The notes under the pieces: generated by a model
Databases searched by the model: none
What the model was told of the DNA's origin: nothing
Seen by the model: the letters and a program-made list of their open reading frames with translations, nothing else
Program-made: the position numbers and the translations under genes
Source of the DNA: Ignelater luminosus
Lineage: Eukaryota; Arthropoda; Insecta; Coleoptera; Elateridae
NCBI GenBank assembly: GCA_011009095.1
Contig: VTPC01000964.1
Coordinates: 38,070 to 102,069 of the forward strand
Length of the DNA: 64,000 bases
Reading direction: 5' to 3'
Shown here: in pieces, positions 11,659 to 23,194 of the stretch
Numbering within the stretch: the stretch's first letter is position 1
Layout: every line of letters starts with the position of its first letter

Positions 11659-12970
11659 CAAGGTGTTAATAAATAACATGAGCAAACTGATTGTTAACGA
11701 TTATAGAAGGTTTCTTCTCAACCTATGGACAATTCATATTAATTATGAAGTAATCGGCATTCAAAATTGCCTGCAGACAGGTTAACTTTTGTATACATTG
11801 TTGTTATCTGTCAAAATATCAATAGTATTAAAAAAGATTGTAGGGAAATACCTTCCGTGTTCTTAAATTACTTTTGATTATACAGAGTGTATTCTGTAGC
11901 TGAGACATAAAATTAAAAGTTGCTCTTTATTTTTCTTCTGACGTTACGTATCTTGGCTATACAGGGTGTTACAAATTCGAGTAGTTGTAGGTATGGGGAT
12001 CTTGAAAACCGTAAGAGATACGAATTTGTTCAAATTATTGCAAAGTTGGGCATTTATGTACCAAATAACATACCATTTGAAAAGTACTTCCGGAGATATC
12101 TGAAAAAAACCGAAATAATAATTTTTTGTTTTTAATTTCTTATGCCTTTGTTTTCAAATTTATTTAGAAACTAATAACACATTATTAGAGCACTTTTTTA
12201 TGTTCTTTAAAACTGTAATCATTTTTTAGATAGAACGTTTTGTACTGCAGGTATTATCAGGTCAATTTTTTTCAATACAGACCTGGATTTTTTTATGTTT
12301 TTAATAAAACTGGTTTTCAAATTAATAATCTCATATAATTTTTTAAAAAGATTGCGTTTTGTAGTAAAGAAAATGATGCTTTTCTATCGTCCAATTATTT
12401 GCTAGTACGGTCCTGGATATTTTAATCAGGATTCGTATGTTAAGACAAATTAACATAACTGTAAAACTCGGTTTGATAAACATACTCAGTTTAAGTTTAT
12501 TTAAACTTATTTTATTATTTTGTTTGCGTTAAAACAAAAAGGAAAATTCACAATAACAACCTAGACTGAAATACTGAAAAAACTAATAACAATAGCAATT
12601 CCTCGAGGAAATAGACAAATTCGTCCCCAAATAAAATTTAGTGTTAATGTTTGGGAGGGGCGGAGGTATCCTTGGAAATACAGTGGAACTCCCATAAGTC
12701 GAACTTCTGTAACTCGAATTTCTCTTTAACTCAAAATTTATTGCGTCCCCTTGCACTTTATATACTAATTGCATATAATTTTCCATAACTTGTATTTTCT
12801 ATAACTCGCGCCCCTTGGATTTTGAGTTATGGGGTTCCACTGTACTATTTTAGGGCCTTTTATATTTGAATACCTTAATTTTGGACAAATTGGCCATAAC
12901 TTCCATTTAAAAATATTTGTTACCAGAAATTTATTTTATCAGTTTGTTGGTATTATTTGTTAACATCCTG
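11659..12970. mobile_element. Composite CAAGGTGTTAA element with nested insertions
   Basis: The left end CAAGGTGTTAATAAATAACA and the reverse complement of the right end CAGGATGTTAACAAATAATA continue into a shared CAAACTGAT, with TA outside both. The ends also match the 162-bp element at 23911-24072 in the UBE2S intron. The interior holds another CAGGGTGTTACAAATTCGAG terminus near 11962 and a pogo-like miniature element at 12681-12842, so the 1.3 kb is a nest of insertions. The pairing of the two outer ends is inferred. Confidence 0.5.
12681..12842. mobile_element. pogo/Tigger-like miniature element
   Basis: A 162-bp element flanked by TA on both sides. The left end CAGTGGAACTCCCATAAGTC and the right end GTTATGGGGTTCCACTG are inverted repeats. 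CAGTGGAACCCC-type ends with TA duplication are characteristic of pogo/Tigger elements. There is no coding content. It lies inside the larger repeat at 11659-12970. Confidence 0.8.
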
Positions 12971-14465
12971 TATATATTTTTTATAAAACAGACTTTATCT
13001 TTTTTGCAAAGCAATGATTAATAATTGGGTTTTTGCTTTTCTCCAGCTTATCAATCCCATTTAGTGTATCTTTTTGAACTTAATTTTAATTTAATAGATT
13101 ATTTGTTGCTAAGAGTTCCGTAAAACAACTCATATATTTTAAAAGCAGTATTTAATTATGAATAAAATACGAATTTATTCCTACAGATTTTTAAAAACTC
13201 GCATCTCAAACTAAAATAGTTGAAATAGTGATAAAATTTTTAAAACAGTAACTTATAGTGAGTTATTTTTAAAAAGAGAAAAAAAGTGAGCTTGTGGAAG
13301 CCCTGTAAATATAAAACATTGGAAAAAGATTTTGCCAAAGATATTTATTGAATGGGCACAAGAATGACTGCTATTGAAGAAAATCATGCTCAGTAGATGA
13401 CATTATTGTGTTCTTTATTTCAAAGCTGGTTGATGTGAGATAAAGTACAAACACCAAACAAAAGACGATCGGAAATTGAGTTTGGGTTATTAGAATTTAA
13501 ACTTTAAAAAAAATTCATTAATGCCTCGTTATTACATATTATTCTTTATTCTTAAATAATAATATAATGATAATGAATAATCTGGGTTAACACAAATGAC
13601 TGTCACGTAATTTAACACGAACAACGCATTTTCCTAAAATTTCAATTCTCATAACCTCAAATTTATAAAATGATTTTTGACATGGCACAACAGTGCCTCT
13701 AGTGGACAGAATATAATTATTGAGCTCAAGTTGCAATCGTACTTTATCTCACATCAACTGCCTTTGCTTTATTTCTCTGTGTCAAGGATTTCTAACTGTC
13801 ATCACAATGCGAGAATATCTTGATTCCTAGTGATCTGTAAGTTTTATTCAATGCGTACTCGAAAATGTTAATTTCCCATACACAGTATGCTCTGCACATT
13901 CAGTGTTATGCAGAAAACCATGTTTCCTGTTTCTCTAATTCACTCTGAACCCAAAATAATACTTGCATCCAGGAGCAGGCAGCGATTGCCCTGGTTTTTC
14001 TTTTTCAACCACTTACAGTATCTAATGTGTTACTGCCAACTATTCAGGAGCTCTTTCAATGAACAACAATGCCACTTCATGACACTCTCTGATTGTGAAG
14101 ACCAATCTTTCATGGTGTATTATTTATTTAAGAAACTTGAAAAAATCAAGTTTTTGACCACCTCTATATATTCAAATAACAGTGATTAGAGAAATAAAAG
14201 ATTCTCTCCTAATAGATTACTAAAGTCAAAATAATTTATCGACATAATGCTGTTTCAAAGCTCAAACTTAACCTCATTTAACAATTTGACTTGACAGTTT
14301 TAGATTAGTAATTTTTCTCCCGTCAAGGTGCTTATATCGAACTTTATCGTTCAAATGTTCACCATTGAAACAACACAAAACCACAGCATTGCCTGTTTTT
14401 GTAATTCAGAAACTTTAAATTCTAACCAAGAAAAAAATCTTGAATTTAAATGGGAGAAGGTAAGT
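12971..14465. other. Intergenic DNA downstream of the zinc-finger gene
   Basis: No supported gene. AT-rich DNA with short non-coding open frames; the part next to 14466 is likely the 3' untranslated region of the minus-strand zinc-finger gene. Confidence 0.4.
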
Positions 14466-15349
14466 TCAATAAAACAGAAAATTGTGTACCTTATAGCTAA
14501 CAGTTACATCATTTCCTATTTGTACTGGTTTAAATGGCGTCTTTTTAGTAGCGTCATTGTTCTTCTTCATCTTCTCAATTTCTTCTTCAGTGTCTCCTTC
14601 AGAATCTCTAACATCTGCAAGGGGGTCAACTTCTAAGTTAGTCTTATTTGAAGCAACTTGAGCTTTTATGGCAACTCTTTGTGCATTTGTAAGTTGAGAA
14701 AGCCCTTTAAATTTAAAAATTTTACAATATTATTTAAGATATAATTTTTATACTTACGAATTTCTCCTTCTTCTAAGGGATCTTCATCATTATTTTTACT
14801 AATATTTGCAGCTTTATTTTTGCTTGCTGCAATCTTGGCCTTAATCTCTTGCACTTTTGCTGAACTAATCTTTGTAAACGATTGTATAGTATTTCCAGCT
14901 ACTACCCATGTATCTTTATATTCAGAACTGAGTTTGCACCAACGCTGATATATTGCCCAAGATGTAGGAAGGGATTCGCCTTCTTTAGCTCTTCTTTGTT
15001 GTGCACACTTCCACAACATAAATGCCCATACTTGTGCTTTCCCTTCATGTTTATAATTGTCACGTACTGTCGATACTTGAGTACATTTTCCTTTTTGTCG
15101 ATGTTCTTGAAAAGCTTCAATATAGTGAAACACATCGTGGCATTCTCCACATACTAGCACATCTAGTTTACCGATTTCTTGCTGTGCATCTGCAATGCAT
15201 TAAACAATGTAAAACATTTGAAAGTTAAATTATTTATGAATGCATTTAGGTTACTTATTAAAGGTTCAATATAAATAAGCTTTATACTAACCTCTAATTA
15301 TTTGTGGATTTTTACATAATTCTAAGGGATCTGGAACTTCTTCTTCCAT
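14466..15349 (-). CDS. Uncharacterised single C2H2 zinc-finger protein
   Basis: Three coding exons, 15349-15292, 15189-14758 and 14704-14466, join in consistent phases into a 242-residue protein starting MEEEVPDPLELCKNPQIIRD. One C2H2-like finger follows at about residues 30-52 (CGECHDVFHYIEAFQEH...C; the last ligand appears to be Cys). Next comes a conserved-looking region rich in Trp (QVWAFMLWKC, SWAIYQRWCKLS), a Lys/Ala-rich helix, and an acidic tail (EGDTEEEIEKMKKNND). The Trp-rich part may be a protein-binding fold. I do not recognise the family; a nuclear regulatory role is only suggested by the finger. If a GTACAC donor near 14488 were used there would be another exon, but reading through reaches a stop eight codons later, which is the simpler model. 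Divergent from the TFIIH p44 gene. Confidence 0.7.
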
Positions 15350-16112
15350 TCTGAAAATATTACACTATCTAAACAAAAATTCAGGTTAAATAAGGTTATG
15401 TTTACGTTTACTTTCATAAACGAAACGTTTAAAAGTTATTTTTCATTCAACACGAGAGTACACAAGGCAAAGTTAATTGTAAGGTTAAATACTAATAATT
15501 CTCAAATTTTATATTTAGCGCCATAAAAATGTTCTATTTGAAAAATGAGTACATCCAAAATGAAGACAGGTTCACAAAATGGTATGGTTCAGTATTGGTT
15601 GTTAATTGGTAGAAGGTATCATACCGCATTACCAAAATAAATAATGTAAACTCAAAATACGAAAATATTTAGTTTCTTGATAATTTTATAGCGTAAATTA
15701 ATGCCGTTACTGTTATGTTACCTGAATTATTGCGCTGCAGAATCAACGCTTGGGTTCTTTACACTTCTATTAATGCGATTGTGCTGACCTCACTTCTTTT
15801 GGCGCGAATGCAATTTAATTTCTGGCCTGCTTGAAATTTAATAATAAAAATCCCATTATTTCTTTAGAAATTACAGATTTAAGCGTTAAATGATTGAGTA
15901 TTAATCGTATTAATGCTCAAGGTAGAGCAGATCTGCTCTTAAAGAACTAAATTTACAAATCATGATGAGGACAAGCAAGAAGCAACCGGTAGTTGGATGA
16001 AAGGTTCACGTCAACGTCCTCAAACAATTTCTAATTACTACTGGAAGTTCGCATTTTTCTATAAACAGATATAAATTTTATACATATAGAGACTGCAAAC
16101 ATAAATAAAATC
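15350..16112. promoter_or_regulatory. Divergent promoter region, zinc-finger gene and GTF2H2
   Basis: The start codons of the minus-strand zinc-finger gene (15349) and the plus-strand TFIIH p44 gene (16113) lie 763 bases apart in opposite directions, so both promoters must be here. No TATA box is evident. Whether it is one shared or two separate promoters cannot be decided from sequence. Confidence 0.55.
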
Positions 16113-17597
16113 ATGGTTGATGAAGAAGATCCCAAGGAATACCGCTGGGAAACTGGCTATGAAAAGACTTGGTAAATATAACCTAACTTTTAAGAAAAGT
16201 GATAACATTAAGAAAACAATTCTTTTTAGGGAAGCAATCAAAGAAGATGACGAAGGATTCTTGGAGGCATCGGTTGCTGATATTGTTCAGAGAGCCAAAC
16301 GAAAAAGGCAAGCTCAAAAACAACCTAATACAAAATTGGGTATGATGCGTCACTTGTATATCATAATCGATTGCTCAGATTCCATGTCTAATCAAGATCT
16401 TAAGCCTACTCGCTTACTTTGTACAATAAAGGTACTTTAGATTGTAATATTTATAAATTAGAAATCTTTGAAAAATTGAATTTTAGTTGTTGGAACTCTT
16501 TATTGAAGAATTCTTTGACCAAAACCCAATAAGTCAGATGGGTGCTATAATTATGCAAAATAAACGTGCAGAAAGGATAAGTGAATTGGCTGGAAATGCC
16601 CGAAAGCATATTAAGGCTATTAATAATTTAAATCGTACTTCTTTGAATGGCGAACCATCATTACAGAATGGACTAAATATGGCTTTAAAATCACTTAAAT
16701 TATTACCAACACATGCTAGTCGAGAAATCTTAATCGTAATGGGAAGTCTTACTACTTGTGATCCTGGAGATATTAATATAACTATTGATGTAAGTAAATT
16801 TGAATTGCTCTATTAGCATTTGTAAACCTAAAGCTGTTAAAATTGCTAGATGTTAAAAGCAGAGGGTGTTCGGTGTTCTATCATAGGCTTAGCAGCAGAA
16901 GTACATATTTGTAGACAACTTGCAGTGGAAACTGGAGGAACATATAATGTGATTTTAGATGATAGTCACTATAAAGATTTACTTTTTCAACATATAGAAC
17001 CTCCTCCAGCTGCTGTGTGTTTAGAATCCAGCCTTATTAAAATGGGTTTTCCACATCAGATGGTTGTTGAAGGAACAGAAGAACCATTAACCATGTGCAT
17101 GTGGTAAATATGTTTCTATATCTCTATTAATATGCAATATTATCTATCTGCAATGGTGTTTTAGTCATGTCGATAGTACAGACGAAGGCAGCAAATTAAC
17201 AACGGGAGGTTATTATTGTCCACAGTGTTGTAGTAAATATTGTGAACTCCCTGTTGAATGTCGAGTTTGTGGTTTAACACTCGTTTCAGCTCCCCATCTA
17301 GCTCGTTCATACCATCATTTGTTTCCTGCAGCTAATTACAAAGAAATAGACTATGACAGTCGAGCAACTATTTGTTATGCCTGTCAGAAAGCATTTGGTG
17401 ATACTGATAAAAATGTGAGTGTGGCAAGATTTCAAATAAAAAAACATATTAATGACAAACTATTTCAGATTTATCGGTGTCCTAATTGTGAGAAAATATT
17501 TTGTATTGATTGTGATATATTTATTCATGAAACACTACACACTTGTCCTGGATGTGCGACAAACCTCTCATTATTCCAAAATCACAATTCAGAATAA
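16113..17597 (+). CDS. GTF2H2: TFIIH core subunit 2 (p44/Ssl1)
   Basis: Subunit of the TFIIH core, which acts in promoter opening and nucleotide excision repair; p44 binds and stimulates the XPD helicase. Exons 16113-16171, 16230-16431, 16487-16789, 16850-17103, 17165-17414 and 17469-17597 encode 398 residues, close to the human length of about 395. A basic N-terminus (EAIKEDDEGFLEASVADI) leads into a von Willebrand A domain starting near residue 60 with a metal-site-like IIIDCSDSMS. The C-terminal third has two zinc modules: GGYYCPQCCSKYCELPVECR and a RING-like CYACQK...CPNCEKIFCIDCD...CPGC. The last intron, 17415-17468, is only 54 bases, a multiple of three and free of stops; splicing it out restores the expected zinc-module spacing. 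A possible AATAAA is at 17620. Converges on dynamitin, with 192 bases between stops. Confidence 0.97.
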
Positions 17598-17789
17598 ATG
17601 TAATATAAATTAAAATGTAAATAAACTATAAAAATGAGACAACTTGTTTTATTATTTATAATGCGATATTAATAATCTTGAGATAGTGTAATTCATAAGC
17701 AATTAAGTTTAAAGAAAATAGCATTACAGCATAATTATCTAAAATACAATAAAATGTTCAATAAGTTAATAAGTTATAAAAAACGAAAA
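17598..17789. other. Convergent 3' ends of GTF2H2 and dynamitin
   Basis: Only 192 bases separate two facing stop codons. A plus-strand AATAAA lies at 17620-17625 and a minus-strand AATAAA (TTTATT) at 17648-17653. If both are used, the two transcripts overlap at their 3' ends. Confidence 0.55.
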
Positions 17790-19260
17790 TTACTTTTTTG
17801 TAATTGCCTTAATGCGAGCATCGAGATTGGATATATTTTTATTTATGTCGTCTAAATTAATAGCAAAACTTTCTTGAACCCCTTGCAATAGTGTTTTATT
17901 GTTTTCAATGCTTCCTGAAATTTTATCTTGTAAACTTTCCACTTGAGCAAGGGTTTTAGTGAATTCCGTTGCTGAAACAAACATAAATGAGTTTCTGTGT
18001 CTTTTAATTATTTGTATTGCACACCTCTATTATGCAGAGCTTCCAGTGCTTTTAAACGTTCTACCGTTTGAGGTAAAACTTTTGATATATCTTGACTGTT
18101 CTTCACAATTTCGTAGAGTTCTAGAATCTGTAAAGTTTTGCATTCATATTAACAGATTTTTAATTATAAATTAACACCAACTTACCATTCTATCTTTCTC
18201 AGAATCTTCTGAAATTTTAGCTTTCTTTTCTGCAATAGACTCCAGTTTTTGAGAAAGAGCCGTCAGTCGACCTTCAATGTGATCTAGCTGAGAAGAATCT
18301 AACATGCTAGCTGTAGCACAAAGATGTTGCGCAGTTTCAATCAAACTTCCTAATAATGAAAATCATTTTAATTCTGATTTTAATCATATTAATGTATGAT
18401 TAAAATAATACCCTTTGAAGTCATGGAAGATAATCTGGATAACTTATCAGATGAAGCTCCTAACACCGTTTCCAGCCTATGAAGTCTATGTTCTAATTCG
18501 GCTAAACGATTTGTTTGAACAAATCGAGCTTGCTCAGGTCTATAGTTTAACTGATAAACAATCGTAGACTCATCCGAATCAGTTTGAGATTCAACCTTTT
18601 CATTTACACTTGCTTTGAATTGCTCGAGTTGAGAGAACAGCTGCCTATTTTAAAACACATTTAATTAATCTACAGTAATTTCTATAGCATTACTTACTTA
18701 AGTTGGGCTCCTTGTGGATCAGTAATGCTAGATACAACTTCAGCTCCAAGACTTTCCTCTAAACGCAAATCTAATAACTTGTTGAGAGCTTCTTGTACTT
18801 GTTCTCCACTAACCAAACAATTTGCTTCTTCTCCTTTCTTATCATTTTTAATTTTATTAACTTCCTCTAATAACTCTTTCATTTCACATTGCAATCGTTG
18901 ATATTTTTGTAGTGGTGTTTCTTGCTGCCCCTGTTCAACAAGTTCCCAATCCCCTGAGCGAGCATCATATCCTGTACGAATATGTTTACTGATTCGTTCA
19001 GAAAAATCAACTTTATTAGCGTTTAACGATTTTGCTTTGAATTTATTGAAAGCTTCGCTTGCAGAAATATGCAGACGTTCAATGGATTCACTTTCTTCTT
19101 CATAAAAATCTGATGTTTGATCAGATTCAGGAAGATCATTAGTTTCATATACATCAGGCTCGCCGTGTGCCTTAAAAATACTATGCTGGAAATTGTCTTA
19201 AAAATATTACAGATTGTTACTTACGATTCCTGGTAAATCAGCGTATTTTGGATCTGCCAT
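17790..19260 (-). CDS. DCTN2: Dynactin subunit 2 (dynamitin, p50)
   Basis: Structural subunit of the dynactin shoulder, which links dynein to cargo in retrograde transport and mitosis. Exons 19260-19225, 19170-18698, 18644-18412, 18349-18186, 18127-18025 and 17971-17790 encode 396 residues, matching the family length of about 400. The N-terminus MADPKYADLPGI and the following EPDVYETNDLPESDQ are hallmarks of dynamitin. The rest is almost entirely predicted coiled coil (LQKYQRLQCEMKELLEEVNK; ARFVQTNRLAELEHRLHRLE; C-terminal NKNISNLDARIKAITKK). All splice phases agree. The gene is compact and converges on GTF2H2. Confidence 0.97.
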
Positions 19261-20333
19261 TTCGTTTGAAATAAATTAATTTCCGATAACTATGTGACAA
19301 AACACCAAAAACACTACCTTCTTGACGTTTGATCTTCGATGACACATTCACACACACATCCAATCAAGAGGTTATTTGACTCAATACAGGGTGGTGCCTT
19401 AGAAACTTTTAAATGTGCAAAGTCGATACAGGGTGTCTTCGAAAGTATACAGAGAATTTTAAAGGTGCTGTGAACCGTTACCGTATGTTTGTATGTTTCA
19501 ATTTACTTATTTCCAGAAAAAGATTTTTTTCTGAAATGCAAGAAAATGTCAAATGTGTTTAGATGCTTCAATTTTATTTTAGTATTTAGTTGCCAAAATA
19601 CAAAAGTTGCCATCTTCAAGAAAATCAAGGAAAACTGTTTTTGTATTTAACTTCATTGTTGTGATGCCATTATTATTTAATATTTATTATAACCTGAAAA
19701 CTTTCTCGCTGTTTCTTGCAAATATTATTACAGCACCCAAAGTATAAAAATAGTATTTTCTATTATTACTTTTATTTATTAAAGATTAACAAAGCTAAAC
19801 TAACAAAATGTACTTATTGTACACAATATCGCCTGTACAAATTTACAGTACAGCGGCAAGGTTGCCACTAAAAGTTCAGGGTTACAATATCAAAATACGA
19901 ATTACACCAAGAATCAGAAGAAGTTACTAGAAATATTTTTTATTTGACCTTGAAAAATAGAACAAGCTCTAAAAAAATAATTGTATGCTATGTTAAATTT
20001 AATGCAATTCTTGCTGTTTACACGTTGCATTTATTGAAGGTCATTATAAAAAAAATTTTTTTATACTAAAATTGAAACGTCTAAATTGAGCTTAAGTTTT
20101 TCTAGCTCGGTTGCAAACTCAAGTTATAGATAGGTTATAAGTATGTTCTAGTCGGTAACCACTCAACTTAAATATAGGTATAGTTCGAATTCACCAATTC
20201 ATGCACGAAGAACCTGCAATGTTATGATTGGTAGACTGTTACCATTGCCCTTACCAATCAAATGATCTCTCCTTGAAACGCACAGCATGGCGGCCGCCCT
20301 TCCCATCATACAAACATTTTTAATATAATATTA
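19261..20333. other. Intergenic DNA upstream of dynamitin
   Basis: Holds the dynamitin promoter next to 19260. Two CAGGGTG termini lie close together (about 19386 and 19427), both reading the same way, which looks like stacked truncated repeats. No gene seen. Confidence 0.45.
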
Positions 20334-20541
20334 GGTGCGTTCAGCGGCACTCGGCGGACCTCAACAGTTGAGTTCACGTTGACTTACAAACAATAATGCA
20401 GTCATCACCTTTAGAGGTTATGTTCTTTGGTTATCACTGGGCATTTCCACTGCGTAAAAGTGTCTGGAATTGCACTGCTGCTCAGCACTGTCAGCGTAAT
20501 TACCGCTGTTGAGAGTAATTATTGAGTCCTCTAAACGCACC
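20334..20541. mobile_element. GGTGCGTT miniature inverted-repeat element
   Basis: The left end GGTGCGTTCAGCGGCACTC and the reverse complement of the right end (GGTGCGTTTAGAGGACTC) form imperfect terminal repeats around a 208-bp, relatively GC-rich, non-coding core. ATTA occurs beside both ends and may be part of a short target duplication. Superfamily not determined. Confidence 0.6.
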
Positions 20542-23194
20542 CATTACCTGTATTCTTTCTACAAAATTTCTTCTTTTAACTAAGATTTACTGAGCTAAAG
20601 TTAAAGTGAGATTATCATTAAATTAAGCTTACTGTGATGTAAAAAGAACAGGCAAATGCGATCTTTGTACAGACTACTCAATTTAGGCAAGGGAGGAGTA
20701 CAATATCTTAGTTGAAGCTCAGTACAGAATCACTTGCAGTAGGTAAAACGAACAAGTAGTGATCTTATTAAGATACTAAGAATAACTAATGAATCTCACT
20801 TTAGTCTCATTTAACTGTGATAAAAAGAATACAACTATAATTAACTGTATGGTATATTGTGTATATCTACAGACAAACTATCATTTTATAGCTGTCAATA
20901 GGGAGAAATTTGCATCTTGCATATAGCTTTGGACAGCTCTGTACATTTTCTAACAAAAGTATTATAATAATGTTGTTAAGTGATATTTTATTTATTGTGG
21001 TAGTTATGATAGCCGACAATTTTTTTGTGTGCTTGTTTTGTTAAGGTTGTTCACTTGCTCCTTATGTAAATTCAATCACCAGTGCTTATATTATTAAAAG
21101 AAGGGATGGAGAAGTAAAGCAAAGAATGTTAATAAAACTATAGTTTTTAAAAATTTTATAAAGCTTATATTACTGAATAACGTAACACCTTAATTTTACA
21201 ATAAATCTAGGGATAAATAATTTGTTTATGGAAAAGTAGTATGTAACGATAATGTCTGTTTCTTTATTATAAAATTCAGAGTAGGCTTTGATTATACCCC
21301 ATTATTATACAGTGTACAAATTTGTTCTGTGGTGTACAACAAATTCAGGTTTGCAACCTAAAAGCAAAAATCACTACAAATATTGACAATTCATGTAAAA
21401 TATTTACAGAATGACAGACTTTTAACCTATATAATATTTATTTAGTATGTAGCAGCCTGGCATTTTCAGAACCACTTTTGCCCACATCTTAAAATTGCAT
21501 TTTAGAAGAACTTATGGTTAGGCAACATCTGGAATATTTAAAATGCTTCCAGGGATGCTCTCTTTGAGTATAAACGCACAGTAATATTTACTCTCTATGT
21601 TGTTAATGTTTCTACTGTTGATAATAAAGATATTTGCTCTGTATTTATTTATTTGGCACAACATATGCTGAAAGTCATTTTTAGTGAAATTTCAAAGTAC
21701 ACTGTTACAAAAATATCATGTCAAGACCTACTCTGAAATATGGAAAATTTTTTTATCTATCTTCAGTCATTTCACCAAGACTCTTTTTAAGAATGACAGA
21801 AACTGATGGTGGAGTATTGGCAAACATTATTATACAGGAATCTAAACATGAGGGTTCATCATCCTGATATATAGAACAATCCCAAAAATATGCATACTTG
21901 CACACGATTACCTTTCAAATAGAACACCATTTCTATATTCTTATTAGCTAATATTAAACAAAATTTATTAGAAATTTCAATGATGTAATACTAAAAATAA
22001 TATAAATTGAAGCTACCATAACAAAATCATAAATCGACTGAATTCACATTAAAACAGTTCAAGAGTATATGGTGGCTCTGCAATCAAGGCAGGTCCTTAT
22101 AAAACAAGATATTTCAATTAATTCATAAATTAAACTGGTTGAGATTAGGTAGATTAATGTCTGAGTCTTGAGAATATTCCAACTTACTGAAAATGTGCAA
22201 CTCATTGAGACTCACTTCCACATTGTATTGATACTGTTTTGTTGCTATGATGCCATACAATATCAATAAAATTTGAAAATACTGAGAATGGTTCATGGCA
22301 GAAATATGTTGTTTGAAAATTTGTTTTTCATATATTTATTGGTAACATTCTTTTCGAAAGGGTAACACTTTTAAGTCACATAGGAAAATTTTTGCTTAAC
22401 TTACTATTCTGAGCAACCTAATGTGATAGTAGTATACAGACCTGTTTCATAAAATTTTTAAGCATTCAACCAATTTTATCACTTATCTACTTTTTTTTTA
22501 ATATATCATACTTGTCAAATCCCATATGTATTTTCCAAAGTAAAATATTTTTCTCGATAATTTGATATGATTTAGTACAGAAAGCCATAATTAAGGAAAT
22601 TGTCAAATCAATAAATTACTAATTTAAACAAATTTTATTATGTAAATAAACAGAATTTGCAAACTACATGCACATTCGATTAATTCACATTATTATGTTT
22701 TATAAATAAAAAAAGTGTACTTCTTTCTTATACTCCTAAATGTACAGTACGCAAAATTTAAATATAAGTGGAATATTATTGTAATAAATAATTCTTGTTT
22801 AATATTAATAAAAGCTTTTTACAATTAAAATGATAAAACACAACACAAATATTGCACAAAGTGCTAAAACACAATATATTAAAATTTATAGTGCTATAGT
22901 ATAATTATTAAAACACAATTCTTAATCAAATGCATCTTCACATAATTAAACAGTCATTCAAACTTATGCTTGTAACTTAACGATTATTTAAATTTAATGA
23001 AATGTGATATTAATCACTGTAGTAAAAACTATTTTGTAAATTTAAGTTATGATCTAGAAACATCTTTGAATCATCTTAATTTGAACACAAACGTTATCAA
23101 TAAATAAAATCATATATTTGGAAGTCTTATGTACATAGTTTAAAGATTTTGGTAAGAAAGTGATCTACAATATTTAAAAAATTAAAAATAAATT
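20542..23194. other. Intergenic DNA downstream of UBE2S
   Basis: No coding signal. AT-rich throughout; the right part likely contains the UBE2S 3' untranslated region. I see no clear element ends. Confidence 0.4.

Noticed and set aside
14328..14636. 102-codon plus-strand open frame opposite the zinc-finger gene
   Set aside because: It overlaps the antisense of a well-supported exon and has no features of its own.
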